Of a stretch of 64,000 bases of DNA, positions 28,587-38,600 are shown one piece after another. The notes under the pieces were generated by a model, which worked only from the letters and a program-made list of their open reading frames with translations, ran no database searches and had not been told where the DNA came from. This DNA comes from Pseudomarimonas arenosa (GTDB taxonomy: Bacteria; Pseudomonadota; Gammaproteobacteria; Xanthomonadales; Xanthomonadaceae). The stretch spans positions 62,001-126,000 of the forward strand of contig NZ_JACYTR010000006.1 of assembly GCF_014841215.1 (NCBI RefSeq), read 5' to 3'. Every line of letters begins with the position of its first letter. Position 1 is the first letter of the stretch. The position numbers were made by a program, and so were the translations under genes.

Positions 28587-30472
28587 GCGATTGGCAGGCA
28601 CTGCAGTTGCTGCGGCCGTGGGTGCTGCTCGTGCTGCCGCTGGTTCTGTGGCTGAGCTGGCGTTGGCAGCCACGCACCGAGCAGTCCGACTGGGCACGCT
28701 GGATGGATGCACGCCTATTGCATGCTCTTGGTCAGCGGAATGAAGGCGCCGGGCTCTCCTCACGGTTGCCGCGAGTGCTGTTGGCGTTGGCACTGACATT
28801 AATGGTTCTGGCGGCATCCGGGCCTTCCTGGCGCACCCAGGCCTTGCCGACACAGGTGCCCGACGATGCTCTGGTGATTGTGCTCGACCTGTCCGCTGCA
28901 TCCAGAGTCGCTGATCTCAGCCCCAGTCGATTACAGCGCGCTCAATTCAAGCTGGCCGATCTGCTGGATCGGCGGCGTCATGGGCAAACTGCCTTGGTGG
29001 TGTATGCCGGCGAGGCATTCACTGTTGCGCCGCTCACCGACGATGCAAAAACGCTAAAAGCCCTGCTGCCCTCACTCTCGCCCGATCTGATGCCCGTATC
29101 GGGACAGCGCCTTGATGCCGCCCTGCGACTTGCCGGCCAATTGCTCGACGGCGGCAGCGGTCTAGGGCGAATTCTTGTGTTCAGCAACACCGCTTCCGAC
29201 GCCGCTGTCGAGCAGGCAAAGGCGCTGTATCAACGCGGAGTCTCGGTTTCTGCCATCGGGCTTGGAACGCTGGCTGGAGCGCCCCTGATCGGGTCCGATG
29301 GTGCACTGGCCCTAAGCGAGGATGGCAAACTTCAGACATCGACTCTCGATGCTGGCAGGCTGGCGAGACTGGCCACTGCCGCCGATGGCCAGTACGTCGA
29401 CTTGGCTATCGATGACAGCGATCTGCAGCGTCTGGGGGTGCTGAACAGCAGCGCTGCGGCGCGCGACTCTGCTAAGTCACAGCAGCACACCGAGCAGCGG
29501 GTGGACGATGGTCCCTGGTTGGCGCTGCTCGCTTTGCCCCTGCTAGCCTTGTTGTTTCGCCGCGGTTGGTTGCTGCTTGCCGTATGCTGGCTGCCTTTGC
29601 CACCCGCGCAGGCCGCTGAAACGGCCTGGTGGCTGCGGCCGGAACAGCAGGCTCACCAGCATCTGGAGCGCGGCGACTACGAGGCCGCGAGGGCAAGCGA
29701 TCCGAACAGCGAGATCGCGGCGAGCGCGGCCTATCGCGCCGGTGACTTCGCTGCTGCGGCCGAACTTTACCAGCAGTTTGACTCGGCGCGTGCGCACTAC
29801 AACCGCGGTAATGCGCTGGCGCGCTCAGGCCAGTTGCAGCAAGCGATTTCGGCCTACGATGAGGCGCTCAAGCAAGATCCCGCCCTGCAGGACGCCGAGC
29901 ACAATCGAGCTGTGGTACAGCAGGCGTTGCTGGAACAACAGCGCAGCAGCGGTCAGCAGGGTGAGTCGGGCCAGCAATCGGATGAGTCCTCATCGAGTTC
30001 ATCGGAGTCGAGTCAGGACCCGTCCAACTCGGCCGATGATCCGTCCGACTCGGATGCGCAGGCCGGCGATCGGGCTGGCAGCGAAGCGACCGACGACAGC
30101 CCGCAATCCTCCAACGAAGGGGATCAGTCGAATGCGGGTCAGTCGAGCGACGAGCCGCGTTCAGACGCCGCTTATAGCGCTAGCGCCGAACAGAACCAGA
30201 CTACACCGCTGGATGAACAACAACGCCAGCAGCTGCAGCAGGCGCAACGAGAAGCAATGGAGCGTGCCCTACAAGAACGCGCGCAGGCCGACGCTGGCGA
30301 GCCTGTCGATGCGATGGTTGAGAATGGGCCGCCGGCCGATCCGGCCCAGTTGGAGCGGGCGCAGTCGGTGGAGCAGTGGCTGCGAAAGGTGCCTGATGAT
30401 CCTGGCGCGCTGTTGAAGCGCAAGTTCGCTCTGGAGCATCGGCGTCGAGTGCTGGAGGGTGAACAACAATGA
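28583..30472 (+). CDS. batB: BatB/BatC-like fusion: VWA domain plus TPR and Ser/Gln-rich tail
   Basis: I use ATG 28583 (MSDWQALQLLRPW), which overlaps the batA stop as ATGA. The 629-residue protein has two N-terminal membrane helices and a VWA-like domain (about residues 95-270). More membrane helices lie near 315-350. A TPR region (about 370-455) includes ARAHYNRGNALARSGQLQQAI. A long Ser/Asp/Gln-rich low-complexity stretch runs from about 455 to 545, and a short conserved C-terminal segment contains VEQWLRKVPDDPGALLKRKF. The MIDAS is decayed: DLSAA replaces DxSxS, and FSNTASD replaces the usual TDG. The C-terminal part corresponds to BatC of other bacteria. Confidence 0.9.
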   Translation: MSDWQALQLLRPWVLLVLPLVLWLSWRWQPRTEQSDWARWMDARLLHALGQRNEGAGLSSRLPRVLLALALTLMVLAASGPSWRTQALPTQVPDDALVIVLDLSAASRVADLSPSRLQRAQFKLADLLDRRRHGQTALVVYAGEAFTVAPLTDDAKTLKALLPSLSPDLMPVSGQRLDAALRLAGQLLDGGSGLGRILVFSNTASDAAVEQAKALYQRGVSVSAIGLGTLAGAPLIGSDGALALSEDGKLQTSTLDAGRLARLATAADGQYVDLAIDDSDLQRLGVLNSSAAARDSAKSQQHTEQRVDDGPWLALLALPLLALLFRRGWLLLAVCWLPLPPAQAAETAWWLRPEQQAHQHLERGDYEAARASDPNSEIAASAAYRAGDFAAAAELYQQFDSARAHYNRGNALARSGQLQQAISAYDEALKQDPALQDAEHNRAVVQQALLEQQRSSGQQGESGQQSDESSSSSSESSQDPSNSADDPSDSDAQAGDRAGSEATDDSPQSSNEGDQSNAGQSSDEPRSDAAYSASAEQNQTTPLDEQQRQQLQQAQREAMERALQERAQADAGEPVDAMVENGPPADPAQLERAQSVEQWLRKVPDDPGALLKRKFALEHRRRVLEGEQQ

Positions 30473-32148
30473 TCCGGGCGTTTGTTGCACTCCTGATCCT
30501 GCTGCTTGGCGTGTTGCCCGCCAATGCGGCAGTGCGTACCTGGCTTGATCGCCAGGATATCAGCATGGATGAGACCTTCACCCTGAACATCGAGGTTGAT
30601 TCCGTCGTCGCCGCTCAACCCGACCTGCGCATGCTGGATAGCGACTTTGAGGTGCTGGGCAGTTCCAGCAGCTCGGAGATGTCGATCAGCAACGGTGCGC
30701 GCGTTTCCCGCATCTTGTTTGCGGTCGCGCTAAGCCCGAAGCGTGACGGTGTAATCACCATTCCGCCGATTACGGTGGAAGGCGAATCCAGTGAACCGAT
30801 TGTGCTGACGGTCAAGCCGTCCTCGATCAGCGGCGGCCCGCAGGGCGACGTATTCCTTGAGGCAGAGCTGAGTGAGTCGAATCCTTATGTTCAACAACAG
30901 GTATTAGTGACGCTGCGCCTGTTCACCGGCATGCGTGTCGAGCAGGGACGGCTTGATCTGGCGATTCCTGACGGCATTCGTGCGCTGCGTCTGGGCGATG
31001 ACAAGGGCTATCAATCCAACCGCGGAGGCAAGCAGTACTCGGTGATCGAGCGCCGCTTCGCCCTGGTTCCAGAGCGCAGTGGCAGCTTTGTGCTGGGAGC
31101 GGCCCAGTTTCAGGGGTTTGGCATGGGCCGCGGCGGGCTGGGAGGCTACTTCGGTTCGCCCACCCGTCTGCGAGCTGAGAGCGAGGTGCTGAAACTGGAG
31201 GTGAAGGCGATGCCGGCCGGCGCAGCATCACCCTGGTTGCCGGCCACTTCAGTGCAACTGCGCGGGGAGCCTGAGTTTCCGGCGGAGATTCGCGTCGGCG
31301 AACCGATCAGCTATGCCGTCGAGTTGAGCGCGGAGGGGTTGAGCGTCGAACAACTGCCGGAGCTGCAGTTTGCGGAAACGGAGGGGCTGTCGATCTACCC
31401 GGATCAGCCCAGCAGTCGCGACCGTAGCTCTCCCGAGGGACTGGCCGGCGAACGCAGCCGGCGATTTGCTCTGGTGCCTTCGCTGCCTGGCGAATGGGAG
31501 ATTCCTGCCCTGCGACTCAGCTGGTGGGACGTGGCGGCGGATCAGCCGCGTGAGGCGGAGCTGCCGGCACGACGGATCACTGTGCTGCCCGCCCGCGGCT
31601 TGGCAGGGGCCAGCGCCGGCCCCTTGGGCGCGTCCCAATCAGCCGTTGACACCGCCATTGACGCTAGCCCACTACGCCTGGCCTGGCCCTGGATGCTGCT
31701 CAGCGCTTTGCTGGCCCTGGGATGGCTCTGGACATGGTGGCGCACTCGAGCCCGCTTGGCGGGCGCACGCGGCACGTCGTCCCCACCCCTTGCCCTGGAA
31801 AAGCCCTCCGCATTGTCGTCGGCCTTGCGACGAGCCTTGGCTGAGGGCGATCTGGGCGCGATTGCCCAGGCCCTGCGAGCACTGGCCCCGAAAGCCCAAG
31901 CGTCAACTGCGCTGGCCGATGCCCTGAATGATCCGCGCCAGGCCGCCGCAGTGCAGCAGCTCGACGCTGCCTTGTACGGGCGTAGCAAGTCATCGCTGGA
32001 GGAATTACGGGCGGAGCTTCGCAAGGCCTTTGCTCAGGGGCCCAGCTGGCGTTCGTCGCGTCGGCGACACGGAGCCGATCAGGTCGGCCTGCCGCCACTT
32101 TACGGCAGCGCACGGGCGTCGCCTGCCGACCACGGCGTCGACCCTTAA
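30469..32148 (+). CDS. batD: BatD family periplasmic/membrane protein
   Basis: This 559-residue protein has a signal peptide (cut after ANA). An early repetitive beta-domain region includes SMDETFTLNIEVD. One transmembrane helix lies at about residues 405-425, and a cytoplasmic helical C-terminus follows. This is the layout of BatD (oxygen-tolerance protein). It is the last gene of the operon and overlaps batB by four bases. The region after it holds the structured repeats at 32152-32508. Confidence 0.92.
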   Translation: MIRAFVALLILLLGVLPANAAVRTWLDRQDISMDETFTLNIEVDSVVAAQPDLRMLDSDFEVLGSSSSSEMSISNGARVSRILFAVALSPKRDGVITIPPITVEGESSEPIVLTVKPSSISGGPQGDVFLEAELSESNPYVQQQVLVTLRLFTGMRVEQGRLDLAIPDGIRALRLGDDKGYQSNRGGKQYSVIERRFALVPERSGSFVLGAAQFQGFGMGRGGLGGYFGSPTRLRAESEVLKLEVKAMPAGAASPWLPATSVQLRGEPEFPAEIRVGEPISYAVELSAEGLSVEQLPELQFAETEGLSIYPDQPSSRDRSSPEGLAGERSRRFALVPSLPGEWEIPALRLSWWDVAADQPREAELPARRITVLPARGLAGASAGPLGASQSAVDTAIDASPLRLAWPWMLLSALLALGWLWTWWRTRARLAGARGTSSPPLALEKPSALSSALRRALAEGDLGAIAQALRALAPKAQASTALADALNDPRQAAAVQQLDAALYGRSKSSLEELRAELRKAFAQGPSWRSSRRRHGADQVGLPPLYGSARASPADHGVDP

Positions 32149-32151
32149 GGA

Positions 32152-32292
32152 AGGTCTGAACAAGTCCATCCTGGACTTTTCAGACGCACAGGTCCGAACT
32201 CGTCTTACGCTGATCAACAACTTACGTTGTTGATCGCGGCGGTGCATCCTTGCACCGCGGGAAACTCTGCTCTTGTTCAGAGATTCCCTAAG
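32152..32292 (+). repeat. Structured intergenic repeat, copy 1 (four consecutive hairpins)
   Basis: This stretch, almost entirely base-paired, follows batD by four bases. Hairpin A (32154-32185) has seven plus seven paired bases and a single bulged C. Hairpin B (32212-32235) has a perfect ten-base stem with a TTAC loop. Hairpin C (32239-32258) is GCGGTGCA/TGCACCGC with a TCCT loop. Hairpin D (32259-32288) pairs GGGAA and CTCTG with CAGAG and TTCCC. There is no open reading frame of note and no T tract. It may be a mobile non-autonomous repeat, an mRNA 3'-end stabiliser or a small RNA. Confidence 0.7.
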
Positions 32293-32293
32293 T

Positions 32294-32508
32294 CAGGTCT
32301 GAACACATCCATCCTGGACTCTCAGACGCGCCGAGACCGGCACAGCTCCGAACTCAGCTTGCACCGTGTTTGATTCCCGCGCGCGCCGTCCGTGGCGCGC
32401 AAGATCAGGCTGCTGAAATGAGTCTTTCAGCCGTCTGTTAGGTTGACGATCGCGGCGGTGCATCCGTGCAGCTCTGGAATCTTTTGACTGATTCAGAGGT
32501 TCCTCAAG
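32294..32508 (+). repeat. Structured intergenic repeat, copy 2 (diverged, longer)
   Basis: This copy repeats the start of copy 1 (GGTCTGAACA, then TCCATCCTGGACT, then TCAGACGC), its CGAACTC block and its GATCGCGGCGGTGCATCC block. It also repeats the end (TTCAGAG-TTCC-AAG) in the same order. Between them it carries about 75 extra bases with two more hairpins: GCGCGCC/GGCGCGC at 32381-32400 and GCTGAAA/TTTCAGC at 32412-32431. Together with copy 1 it fills the 450-base gap between batD and the symporter gene. About 90 bases (32509-32599) remain as leader. Confidence 0.65.
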
Positions 32509-32599
32509 CAGTCAGGGCCTCACTCGGGCGCATCGAGCCACAGCGGGCTTGGGCCGGTGGTGTAGACTCGGGCGCCTATGCAACTCTGGGGACGAATCG

Positions 32600-34159
32600 A
32601 TGGGTAAGCGTTGGATGGTGGCCGCCCTGGCCTGGCTGCTGCCGAGTGCGGCGTGGGCGCAGGTCGAGAATGCGGCCGAGATGGGCGCCGATCAGCGCAT
32701 CGCGGCTGCGGTCAAGCCGGTGGCCGATGCGGTGTCGGGCTTCGTGTTCTACGCCATCGATATCGCTGGCTATCAGGTGCCCTGGATTCTGTTCTGGCTG
32801 ATTCTGGCTGGCTTGTTCTGCACGTTCTACTTCGGTTTCATCAACGTTCGCGGCATGGCCCAGGGCTTCCGCATCATTCGAGGTGACTACTCGGACCCGG
32901 CACACGCTGGCGACACCAGCCACTTTCAGGCCCTGGCCACGGCGCTGTCCGGCACGGTGGGCCTAGGCAACATAGCCGGTGTTGCTGCGGCGATCGCCCT
33001 GGGCGGCCCGGGTGCTGCGTTCTGGATGGTGGTCGCGGCCTTTCTTGGCATGGCGGCCAAGTTTTGCGAGTGCACCCTGGCGGTGAAGTATCGCCGTGAA
33101 TTGCCCGATGGCTCGGTGTCGGGTGGGCCGATGTACTCGTTGACCATGGGTATCGCCGCCGAGTATCCCAGGCTGGCGCCCCTGGGCCGGTTCCTTGGTA
33201 TCACTTTTGCCATCGTGGCGATGGTCGGAACGGTGGGCTCGGGGAATTTCTTCCAGGTCAATCAGGCCTATCAGGCCGTGCGCGATGCCACCGGCGGTGA
33301 TCAGAGTTTCCTCGATGGTCGCGCCTGGATGTTCGGTGTCTTCATGGCGATTGCTGTCGGTGTCGTGGTGATCGGCGGTATCGGCCGTATCGCCAAGGTG
33401 ACCGACAAGCTGGTGCCCTTGATGGCGGTGTTGTACGTCACCGCCTGCCTGGTGGTGATCGGCAGCAACTTCGAGCACATTCCAACCGCCCTGGGCGCCA
33501 TCATCAGTGGCGCATTCACTGGCGAAGGTGTGGCCGGCGGTGCGCTTGGTGCGCTGTTGGTCGGCTTCCGTCGCGCGGCGTTCTCCAATGAGGCAGGTAT
33601 CGGCTCGGCGCCGATCGCGCATGCCAGCGTCAAGACCAGCGAGCCCTTAACGGAAGGTTTGGTTGCCCTGTGGGAACCATTCATCGACACCATCGTGATC
33701 TGTTCGATGACCGCACTGACCATCGTCATCACCGGTGTCTACCTGCAGTCCGGCGCCAGCGGTGTCGCTCTGACCTCCAGCGCCTTTGCTACCGTGATGC
33801 CCTGGTTCCCGAACGTGCTGGCCGTGGTGGTGCTGATGTTTGCCTATTCCACCATGATTGCTTACGCCTACTACGGTACCAAGGCGGCCAACTACCTGTT
33901 TGGTGAAAGCAAGGCGGTCGATATTGGCTACAAGCTGTTCTATCTCACCTGCACGGTGTTTGGTGTGGTGCTGAGCTTTGATCAGTTGGTTGATTTTGCC
34001 GACGCGATCTACTTCCTGATGGCGGTACCGAACGTGATTGGCATCTACCTGCTGGCACCGGTGGTGAAGCGCGAGATGAAGAGCTACTTCGAGCGCCTGG
34101 CGCGCGGTGAAATCAAGTCGACACGTGAAGCGCCCGAGCACCTGATTGGTTCGCCTTGA
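32600..34159 (+). CDS. Sodium:alanine symporter family protein (AGCS)
   Basis: The start is ATG 32600 (MGKRWMVAALAWL), giving 519 residues with an N-terminal signal-like hydrophobic segment and about ten transmembrane helices. The family motif SGTVGLGNIAGVAAAIALGGPGAAFWM is near residue 115, and FSNEAGIGSAPIAHA near 325 is also typical. AGCS proteins import alanine or glycine with sodium. Substrate choice cannot be read from sequence. It stands alone behind the structured repeats. Confidence 0.93.
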   Translation: MGKRWMVAALAWLLPSAAWAQVENAAEMGADQRIAAAVKPVADAVSGFVFYAIDIAGYQVPWILFWLILAGLFCTFYFGFINVRGMAQGFRIIRGDYSDPAHAGDTSHFQALATALSGTVGLGNIAGVAAAIALGGPGAAFWMVVAAFLGMAAKFCECTLAVKYRRELPDGSVSGGPMYSLTMGIAAEYPRLAPLGRFLGITFAIVAMVGTVGSGNFFQVNQAYQAVRDATGGDQSFLDGRAWMFGVFMAIAVGVVVIGGIGRIAKVTDKLVPLMAVLYVTACLVVIGSNFEHIPTALGAIISGAFTGEGVAGGALGALLVGFRRAAFSNEAGIGSAPIAHASVKTSEPLTEGLVALWEPFIDTIVICSMTALTIVITGVYLQSGASGVALTSSAFATVMPWFPNVLAVVVLMFAYSTMIAYAYYGTKAANYLFGESKAVDIGYKLFYLTCTVFGVVLSFDQLVDFADAIYFLMAVPNVIGIYLLAPVVKREMKSYFERLARGEIKSTREAPEHLIGSP

Positions 34160-34300
34160 TATCTGCAGGTTGATGTGTGCGCGTGGCTCGGCGCTTGAGC
34201 GAGTCACGCTGCTTGCTTTGTCATACGGTGAGGCCGGTAATTGCCGGCCGCCAGTTGCGCCGCCCAGCATGGCGGCCAAACTGCTGGCTAAGGAGGGAGC

Positions 34301-35578
34301 ATGAGCGAGGTCGGCAAGGGTATGCCGCTGCATACCCAGATGTTCATCGGGTTCGTGTTGGGAGCCGTCGCAGGTATCTCTGCCAACCTGTTTGCGGCCG
34401 ATCACTGGCTGCTCAATGGCATGATCACCTATGTAGCCAATCCGGTTGGCCAGATCTTTCTGCGCCTGCTGTTCATGCTGGTGATTCCGCTTATTTTTTC
34501 CGCCCTGGTGCTTGGTGTGGTGGAAATCGGCGATCCCAAATCGCTCGGTCGCATCGGTGGCAAGACCTTGCTCTACATCATGGTAGTGACCAGCTGTGCG
34601 GTCACCATCGGCCTGCTCTGCGTCAATCTGCTTGAGCCCGGTCGCGGCTTGCCGGTAGAAGTTGGGCAGGCGATTCTGGCCGGGTCGGCTGACAGTGCTG
34701 GCGCCATCGTTGCAAAGAAAGAAGGGTTTTCCGGCATCGATCTGCTGCTCAACATCGTGCCACGCAATCCGTTCGCATCGGCGGTGAATGGCGATCTGAT
34801 CGGCGTGATGTTCTTCGCCCTGATGTTCGGTATTGCAGCCGCCGTGCTGGGTGATGAGAAAACCCGCGGCTTTCTTTCTGCCGTGCAGGGCGTATACGAC
34901 ATCTGCCTTCGGCTGATCGACTGGATTATCAAGCTGGCCCCCTACGCGGTGGCTGCCCTGCTGTTCTCGATCACCGCCAAACTCGGCCTGGATGTGCTGA
35001 AGCAGCTGCTGTACTTCGTGTTCACCGTCGTGCTGGCCTTGAGCCTGCACTTCTTCGTGGTGTTTCCGCTGTTGCTCAGTCTGGTCGGGCGGATGTCGCC
35101 GATCACCTTCTTCAAACGCGCCGAATCGGCCATCTTGACCGCATTCTCCACCTCCAGCAGTTCCGCCACGTTGCCAACAACGCTGCGCGTGGCCGAGGAG
35201 GAGCTAGGCGTGCCGCGTAGGGTGGGGCGCTTTGTTTGCACCCTGGGCGCCACGGCCAATATGAATGGCACTGCCCTGTTCGAAGGCGTGACGGTCCTGT
35301 TCCTGGCGCAGTTCTTTGGCGTCGACCTCAGCCTTACCCAGCAGATACTGGTGCTGGCTCTGTGCGTGATGGGCGGCATCGGTGCTGCCGGTGTGCCTGG
35401 AGGCTCACTGCCGGTGATCGCCATGATTCTGGTGATGTTCGGCATTCCGCCTGAGGGAATTGGCTTGATTCTCGGTGTGGATCGCTTCCTCGACATGTGC
35501 CGTACCACGGTCAATGTCACCGGTGATCTGGTCGGCGCGGTGGTCGTTGCCCGCGGCGAACCCGACGACAGCGCCTAA
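34301..35578 (+). CDS. Dicarboxylate/amino acid:cation symporter (DAACS family)
   Basis: This 425-residue protein has about eight transmembrane helices plus the two re-entrant loops of the glutamate-transporter fold. Family motifs are the Ser-rich loop AFSTSSSSATLPTTLRVAEE, LGATANMNGTALFEGV (NMDGT-like) and CVMGGIGAAGVPGGSLPVIAMIL. Those proteins import glutamate, aspartate or C4-dicarboxylates with sodium or protons. Loop two reads NMNGT rather than NMDGT. A strong AGGAGG sits seven bases before the ATG. The 141-base upstream gap has a GGCCGG/CCGGCC hairpin (34232-34249). Confidence 0.93.
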   Translation: MSEVGKGMPLHTQMFIGFVLGAVAGISANLFAADHWLLNGMITYVANPVGQIFLRLLFMLVIPLIFSALVLGVVEIGDPKSLGRIGGKTLLYIMVVTSCAVTIGLLCVNLLEPGRGLPVEVGQAILAGSADSAGAIVAKKEGFSGIDLLLNIVPRNPFASAVNGDLIGVMFFALMFGIAAAVLGDEKTRGFLSAVQGVYDICLRLIDWIIKLAPYAVAALLFSITAKLGLDVLKQLLYFVFTVVLALSLHFFVVFPLLLSLVGRMSPITFFKRAESAILTAFSTSSSSATLPTTLRVAEEELGVPRRVGRFVCTLGATANMNGTALFEGVTVLFLAQFFGVDLSLTQQILVLALCVMGGIGAAGVPGGSLPVIAMILVMFGIPPEGIGLILGVDRFLDMCRTTVNVTGDLVGAVVVARGEPDDSA

Positions 35579-35693
35579 CCCCACTCAGCCCGGTCTCAGC
35601 GACCGCCCGGTTCGGCGGGCGTTGGCCGCCGTGGCTCATCTTTAGCCTGGGGCCGCGTTATGCTGTCCGTCCTGATTGAGCGCGTCGAGGTGG

Positions 35694-38600
35694 ATGTCCG
35701 TGTTGCGTGCGCGATTGCTATGGGCAGTGTTCGTTGGAGGGATGTTTGCGGCGGCTGCGGTCTCTGCTGACGATTGGCAAGAGCTGGAAGCCGCGGCCAA
35801 GAAGAGCGTGGCGCGACCGGCAGCCTTGCAATCGCTGCCGGTCGAAGCCTTGCAGGTTTTTCAGCGTGCCGGTGCAGACAAGTCGAGTTCTGCACAGATC
35901 CTCAATATCGCGTTGCAGGACGGCCGGCGCCTGACCGCCCGCAGTCGGTCAGGGTCTGCCAAGTCGGGCGATGGCGCCCGCAGTTGGGGTGGGGTGATGG
36001 ACGGGGCTGACAGTCGCTATCAAGCGGTGGTCACCATCGGGAAGGAAGCGAGTTTTGCCAGCCTGCTCAGCCCACAAGGGCGCTTTGAATGGATGGCGCA
36101 GGGCGATAAGGGCTGGCTGATCGATCTGGGTCATCCTTCGTTTCGCGAGCCCGGTTTCGCCGATGATTTCATGCACGATGCCATGGCTCATGGCCATGGC
36201 CAGAATGAAGCGGGTGCGCGGCTTGATCGCTCGCCGCGATCGATCAGTCGTGTTGGTGGCAAAGCGTCCACCGTGATCGATGTCTTGTTTCTCTACACAC
36301 AGGGTTTCGCCGATCGCTATCCCGGCAGTGTGGCGCACACCCGGATCGAACACCTGATGGCGGTGTCCAATCAGGGACTGGCCAACAGTCGTGTCGATCT
36401 GGCACTGCGCCTGGTGGGCGCCGAGCAGGTTGCCTACAACGATACCGACGACAACGGCATCGCATTGGAAAATCTCCGCGCGGCGCAGTCTGTCAGCGCC
36501 AATGTGGCCGGGCTGCAGGGTGTTGGAGAGCGTCGCAATGCACTTGGCGCTGATCTGGTGATCCTGATTCGCCCGCACGACATTGAGGTGCGTGGCAGCT
36601 GCGGTATTGCTTTCTTGTTCGAGAACCGCAGCGATCAAGGGGTGAATATCGTCAGTGACGGCTTTAGCGGCTGGTCGGCCTGTCCGACCTCCACCTTTCT
36701 GCATGAGGTCGGACACAACCTGGGCGCCGAGCACCAGAATGGCGCCAATTCTCCCCAGGCTGGCTTTGGCACGGCCTACATCGCGCCGTCGCGCTTCAAC
36801 ACCATGATGAGTTCGTTTGGCACGGGTAACCCCAACCGCTTCCTGCGCTTGAACACCTTCTCCAATCCACAGATTCGTTGTGGCGGAGAAGCCTGTGGTG
36901 TAGCTGGTGTTGCCGACAATGCGCGTCGGGTCAGCAACAACATGGCCGCCGTCGCCGCCTACCGAGCCGCTGTCAGTGCCGCGCCGGCGCCCGACTTCGC
37001 TGCGATTGACGACGATACCGATGGCGACGGACTCAACGACAGCGAAGACGCGTTTCCGTTTGATGCGCGTTGGCAGACTGATCGAGATCGCGACGGCGTC
37101 GCCGATCCGGTTGACGCCTTTCCCGGTGATCCCAATGAATTTTCCGATCTGGATGGCGATGGCATCGGCGACTTCCAGGATTCCGATCGCGACGGCGACG
37201 GCGTGGTCAATGTCCTCGATGCCCTGCCTGACGACGCCACCGATGCGGTCGATAGTGATCAGGATCGAGTCGGCGACAGTCAGGATGCGTTTCCGTTTGA
37301 TCGGCGCGAAAGCGGCGACCGCGACCAGGATGGCATAGGTGACATTGCCGATTCAGATGCCGATGGCGACGGCGTCAATGATCTCAGCGATTCGGCGATG
37401 GACTTGCTGGTGGTGAGTGCGGGCAATGATCGTATTCTGCGCTTTGAAGGGGACAGCGGCATGTTCGCCAATATTGAGGTCATCGGCGATTTCCAACCGG
37501 TGGCCTTTGGTGAGTATGGACGGCTGATCTGGGATGCGCCGCGCAAGTCCCTGCTGGCGCTGGCCGAGGCCGGCGTGATGCGCTACCAACGGGCGCCGAT
37601 CAGCCAGGCCCAGCAGCTGTTGTATCCCTCGCTGTCCGCCGGCAGTCCGAGCCTGACCGGCGCCTTTCCCTCGGGTTTTGCTCGCGATGCCCAGGATCGG
37701 CTTTACGTCAGTGTCACCAGCAATGCCGACCTGTCGCGCTACGACGTCATCGCCGGCTTCGCGCTCCCAGCCGGGCAGCTGAACCGCCCGCAGCTGTTTG
37801 CGCAACCGACCCGGGATGTCGCGCGAACGCCGGATGGTCGTCTGTGGACCCTGCTGCGTGACGGTACGCTGGTGGAAGTGAATGCTGAGAACGGTAGTCT
37901 CGGCCTGCAATTGCCTGGGACTTCGGTGTTCAATGTGCCCGATGCGGTTGACATCAGTGCCATGATTGCAGGCCCCGATGGCGCCCTGTGGTTCGCTGAC
38001 CGTGCTGGCTCGCGAATCTGGCGGCTGCAGCCGGCATCCGGTGCGCGCGCCAGCATTGTGGTGGCCGCGGGCGCCGGCGGCCTGCGACAGCCCGGGGGTC
38101 TGGCCTTCGGTCCCGACGGGAGGCTGTATGTGGCCAGCACCGGCAGCAATCAGATCCTGCGTTTTGATGCCTCAGCAGGACAATTGATCGATGTGTTCAG
38201 CCGGGTCGCGCCCGGGGTGATGCTTGAGCCACGGGCACTGGCATTCGCGCCGAGCATCCGCGACCGCTATCCACGGGATGCGGCACGGCAGGTGCGGCCG
38301 GTGCTGGGCGGCTGGTGGAACCCGCAGCGTTCCGGCCACGGGCTGGAGGTGGCGCGGGTCGGCGATGTGCTGGCCGTCACTTGGTACACCTACAGTGACG
38401 ATGGCAAGCCGACCTGGTATCTGGCCGCCGCACCATTTTCTGGGTCGGTCTGGCAAGGCGAACTGCGCAGTTACCGATGGGACGGCAGCGTGGCGACGTC
38501 CGAGGTGGTGGGCAGCGTGCAGCTGTCCTTCAGTAGCGACCGCGCCGCCGAGTTCAGCTGGAGCCTGCCTGATTCGAGCGGCACCGAGCGGATGCAGCCG

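Noticed and set aside
33647-35050. Long antisense open frame (467 codons) across the two symporter genes
   Set aside because: It covers parts of two clear membrane transporter genes on the other strand, and its product is His/Gln-rich with no known motif. It is a by-product of high GC.
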